Assembly: GCA_017420455.1 (NCBI GenBank)
Contig: JAFOJB010000130.1
Span: forward strand, 1-6,555
Direction: 5' to 3'
DNA: 6,555 nt
From: Blautia sp.
Lineage (GTDB): Bacteria; Bacillota; Clostridia; Lachnospirales; Lachnospiraceae
Shown one piece after another: positions 4,769 to 6,555 of this stretch (position 1 is its first letter; each line of letters starts with the position of its first letter). Both the position numbers and the translations under genes were made by a program. The notes beneath the pieces were generated by a model. The model had not been told where the DNA came from and did no database searches. It saw only the letters and a program-made list of their open reading frames with translations.

Positions 4769-6097
4769 TCATTCGTCGATGCCCGATTCTGCCTCTGACA
4801 GTATTGTTGTCATCTGTCGATGAACTTGGGATTGATATTCTCTTATTCCTTTTTCAAATTCCGGTGTCCACCATTTCACGTAGCCTTCCCGCAGAGGGTG
4901 AATTCCGTCTTCTCTCATATAGGTCAGATACAGTTCCCGATCGATACGGTTCATCTCTTCATTATCCCATAAATCGATCACACCGATATCCCATTTTTCC
5001 TTCAGCTGCAGCAGGATATTGACCATCTCTTTATACTGCTTTGAGTCAAACCGGGTTCCGGTAAAAAACATGACAGGGCAGTTCCATGTCTTGCGGATAT
5101 AGGCAATAATGTACTCCATCGCTCCGATCACAGTCTTCACATCCTGGCTTTCCAGCTTTGTATCTGCCGAGATCTTTCCCATGGGGATGCCTGCTGTCGC
5201 ATCATTGGTGGACAATTGTACGATAAACAGGTCAAAATGCTGTTTTTTATCCACCTGCTTTACTCTGGAAACATAAGAACCATTCATGCCGTCTCCATCG
5301 GAGGGCATGGAATGCTCTGTGGCAGCGTCAGCCAGTGTTGTTCCGGAAATAGCATATTTCCAGGCAGATGCAGCCCGATGGTTATCCGCGATCTGATCCG
5401 CCATGGAATACCCTGCCGCGGCCTGTCCATAGGTAACAGAAGAACCAAGCCAGGCGATCTGAAGGCCGGAAAGCGGATCGGACGGGTCTGCTTCTTCCTC
5501 TTCTTCTACGAATGTATTTCCTTCATAGCCCTGTTTTACTGTTTCTCCTGTCTTAAAGAGAACCACATCTCCGATAGCCGGCATAGCGCTGGCATATTGC
5601 CCATTGAAACAAAACTCACTTCCGGCAACGCCTCCGATGGTAATTGTATCTCCGGGGGAAACTGCAGTATCAGCTTTTACCAGAAACAGTCCCATATCCT
5701 TCTGATATGTCGGCTCGCCTTCCATTCCCATCTGTTCCATATCACAGGGAGCAACCGGAACGGAAGGAATATACGCAGGTCCGCCATTTATTCGAACGGT
5801 AACCGGCATGGAGCCGCAGATCATGGCAGAGGATCCCTTTGAAATGTACAGATAGATATCATACCTGCCTTCCGTTCCTTCCGGAACAGTATAAGCGGCG
5901 CAGGAATACTTTCCCAGGCCAAGAATACAGTTGTCCTGTGCGCTGTAATGAATCGCAGTCTCCTGCTCTGTATCCTTCAAAGCAACGCCCTTTAGTACAG
6001 CATCCGATGCCTTTAACCGGATGCCGTCTTCCGCACAGACCGGCGCAGTCTGCATTGCAGAAAGAACGGAAGAAGAAAGATAAATCCTCTTTTTCAT
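4769..6097 (-). CDS. Secreted SGNH/GDSL-like hydrolase with N-terminal beta-rich domain
   Basis: This protein has 442 residues. Residues about 213-420 form an SGNH hydrolase: block I WLGSSVTYG at 216-224 with nucleophile S220 (GDS altered to GSS), block II G252 in ISGTTL, block III N298 in STND, and block V DGIH with D397 and H400. All four catalytic/oxyanion blocks are present, so it should be an active esterase or deacetylase, probably on carbohydrate esters; the substrate is not evident. Residues about 24-195 look like a beta-sandwich with a carbohydrate-binding-module flavour (YTVPEGTEGRYDIYLYI, PVTVRINGG). An acidic linker EEEEEADPSD joins the domains at 198-207. The signal peptide (1-22, MKKRIY to APVCA) has a short, polar hydrophobic core, so export is likely but less certain than usual. 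An AGGAG site lies 9 nt before the ATG. The last 14 residues, MTTILSEAESGIDE, may derive from the repeat-like sequence that follows. Confidence 0.88.
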   Translation of the reverse strand: MKKRIYLSSSVLSAMQTAPVCAEDGIRLKASDAVLKGVALKDTEQETAIHYSAQDNCILGLGKYSCAAYTVPEGTEGRYDIYLYISKGSSAMICGSMPVTVRINGGPAYIPSVPVAPCDMEQMGMEGEPTYQKDMGLFLVKADTAVSPGDTITIGGVAGSEFCFNGQYASAMPAIGDVVLFKTGETVKQGYEGNTFVEEEEEADPSDPLSGLQIAWLGSSVTYGQAAAGYSMADQIADNHRAASAWKYAISGTTLADAATEHSMPSDGDGMNGSYVSRVKQVDKKQHFDLFIVQLSTNDATAGIPMGKISADTKLESQDVKTVIGAMEYIIAYIRKTWNCPVMFFTGTRFDSKQYKEMVNILLQLKEKWDIGVIDLWDNEEMNRIDRELYLTYMREDGIHPLREGYVKWWTPEFEKGIREYQSQVHRQMTTILSEAESGIDE

Positions 6098-6191
6098 CTG
6101 ATGAATCTCCTTTTCTTATATGGCGCAATAACTGACGATAAGGATCTGCAGATAATGAACCCACCTGCTTTTACAATGGAATCATGCATTT

Positions 6192-6555
6192 TCATTTTGA
6201 ATGAAACAGCTTTTTCAGCCGCTGCTGTACAAAGTCTACTCCGATCCCGACATAAAAAACACCGGCGAACATGGCAGCAGCGATCTCGAAGGGAAGCGTC
6301 CCCATACCGGCAGTTCCCAGCGGAGCCATGATCGTCAGTCCGATAGCCCAGCCTGCCAGCCAGGAGGGTGTATACAGAATTTTCGGGAAGGCTTCGCCGA
6401 TCAGAACGGCCAGACCGCCCATGACAAACAAAGTCACATACAGTTCAACTTCCGGATTGAGAGGCATTTTTTCCATCACTGTGATGGCGAGGACAGCCCA
6501 GATGTCTCCCGCAGCAAAGCCCAGGAATATCTTCACCGCATCCCCGTATCTGTTG
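6192..6555 (-). CDS. Multi-pass membrane protein, C-terminal part (DUF1097-like, tentative)
   Basis: The frame is open to the right edge of the window, so the gene is 5'-partial; about 120 residues are visible. Four hydrophobic helices can be seen: around FLGFAAGDIWAVLAITV, YVTLFVMGGLAVLIGEAF, WLAGWAIGLTIMAPLG and FEIAAAMFAGVFYVGIGV, with a basic tail RLKKLFHSK. The pattern and the IWAVLAI and PSWLAGWAIG stretches recall the DUF1097 inner-membrane family (E. coli YcdZ type, about 160 residues), which would leave some 40 residues outside the window. That family name is a recollection of pattern and not secure. A GTG at 6534-6536 could be a start with GGGGA 6 nt upstream, but the open frame beyond it makes a longer protein more likely. 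It reads toward the SGNH gene with a 94-nt gap and no visible terminator, so read-through is possible. Confidence 0.8.
   Translation of the reverse strand, partial: NRYGDAVKIFLGFAAGDIWAVLAITVMEKMPLNPEVELYVTLFVMGGLAVLIGEAFPKILYTPSWLAGWAIGLTIMAPLGTAGMGTLPFEIAAAMFAGVFYVGIGVDFVQQRLKKLFHSK

Noticed and set aside
5216..5842. 208-codon open frame on the plus strand
   Set aside because: It is a shadow of the SGNH gene, with low-complexity, Cys- and His-rich translation and no initiation signals.

Overview
The window looks like low-to-mid GC Firmicute chromosome, most likely a gut Clostridium-class organism of the Lachnospiraceae type. The evidence is strong GGAGG-type ribosome binding sites, an exported protein built from clostridial cell-wall-binding repeats, a PspC-domain protein with a small hydrophobic partner, and a secreted SGNH hydrolase. 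The taxonomic call is inference from gene content, not from a marker gene.

Left block (1-3870, minus strand, read right to left). A good sigma-A-type promoter (TTGATT, 17 bp, TATAAT) at 3842-3870 precedes a roughly 184-nt leader and a HAD-superfamily 5'-nucleotidase-like gene (3037-3651). Next comes a truncated, frame-disrupted remnant of an SPL-type radical SAM gene (2826-3001) that keeps its start, its ribosome binding site and the CxxxCxxC cluster motif. Then follows an unusual two-domain protein (1296-2771): a complete SpoT/MESH1-type HD alarmone hydrolase domain fused to an aminoglycoside-phosphotransferase-like kinase domain. The block ends with an exported cell-wall-binding-repeat protein carrying a transglutaminase-like domain (50-1225) and a rho-independent terminator at 1-37.

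Centre (3871-4640, plus strand). A promoter region with phased 11-bp direct repeats, of the kind OmpR/PhoB-family regulators bind, drives two small membrane-protein genes: PspC-domain (4031-4231) and a hydrophobic 75-residue protein (4273-4500). Both start with nearly the same 21-nt initiation cassette. A 15-bp-stem terminator follows.

Right block (4640-6555, minus strand). A GC-rich structured segment (4640-4768), possibly part of a dispersed repeat, abuts the stop codon of a secreted SGNH/GDSL-like hydrolase (4769-6097). The segment continues that gene's reading frame for 42 codons past its TGA. The last gene (6192 to beyond 6555) is the C-terminal part of a multi-pass membrane protein cut by the window edge.

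The items most worth a second look are the alarmone-hydrolase/kinase fusion, the radical SAM remnant beside it, the phased repeats before the PspC gene, and the possible repeat element at the end of the SGNH gene. No CRISPR array, tRNA, rRNA or recognisable transposase gene was seen.
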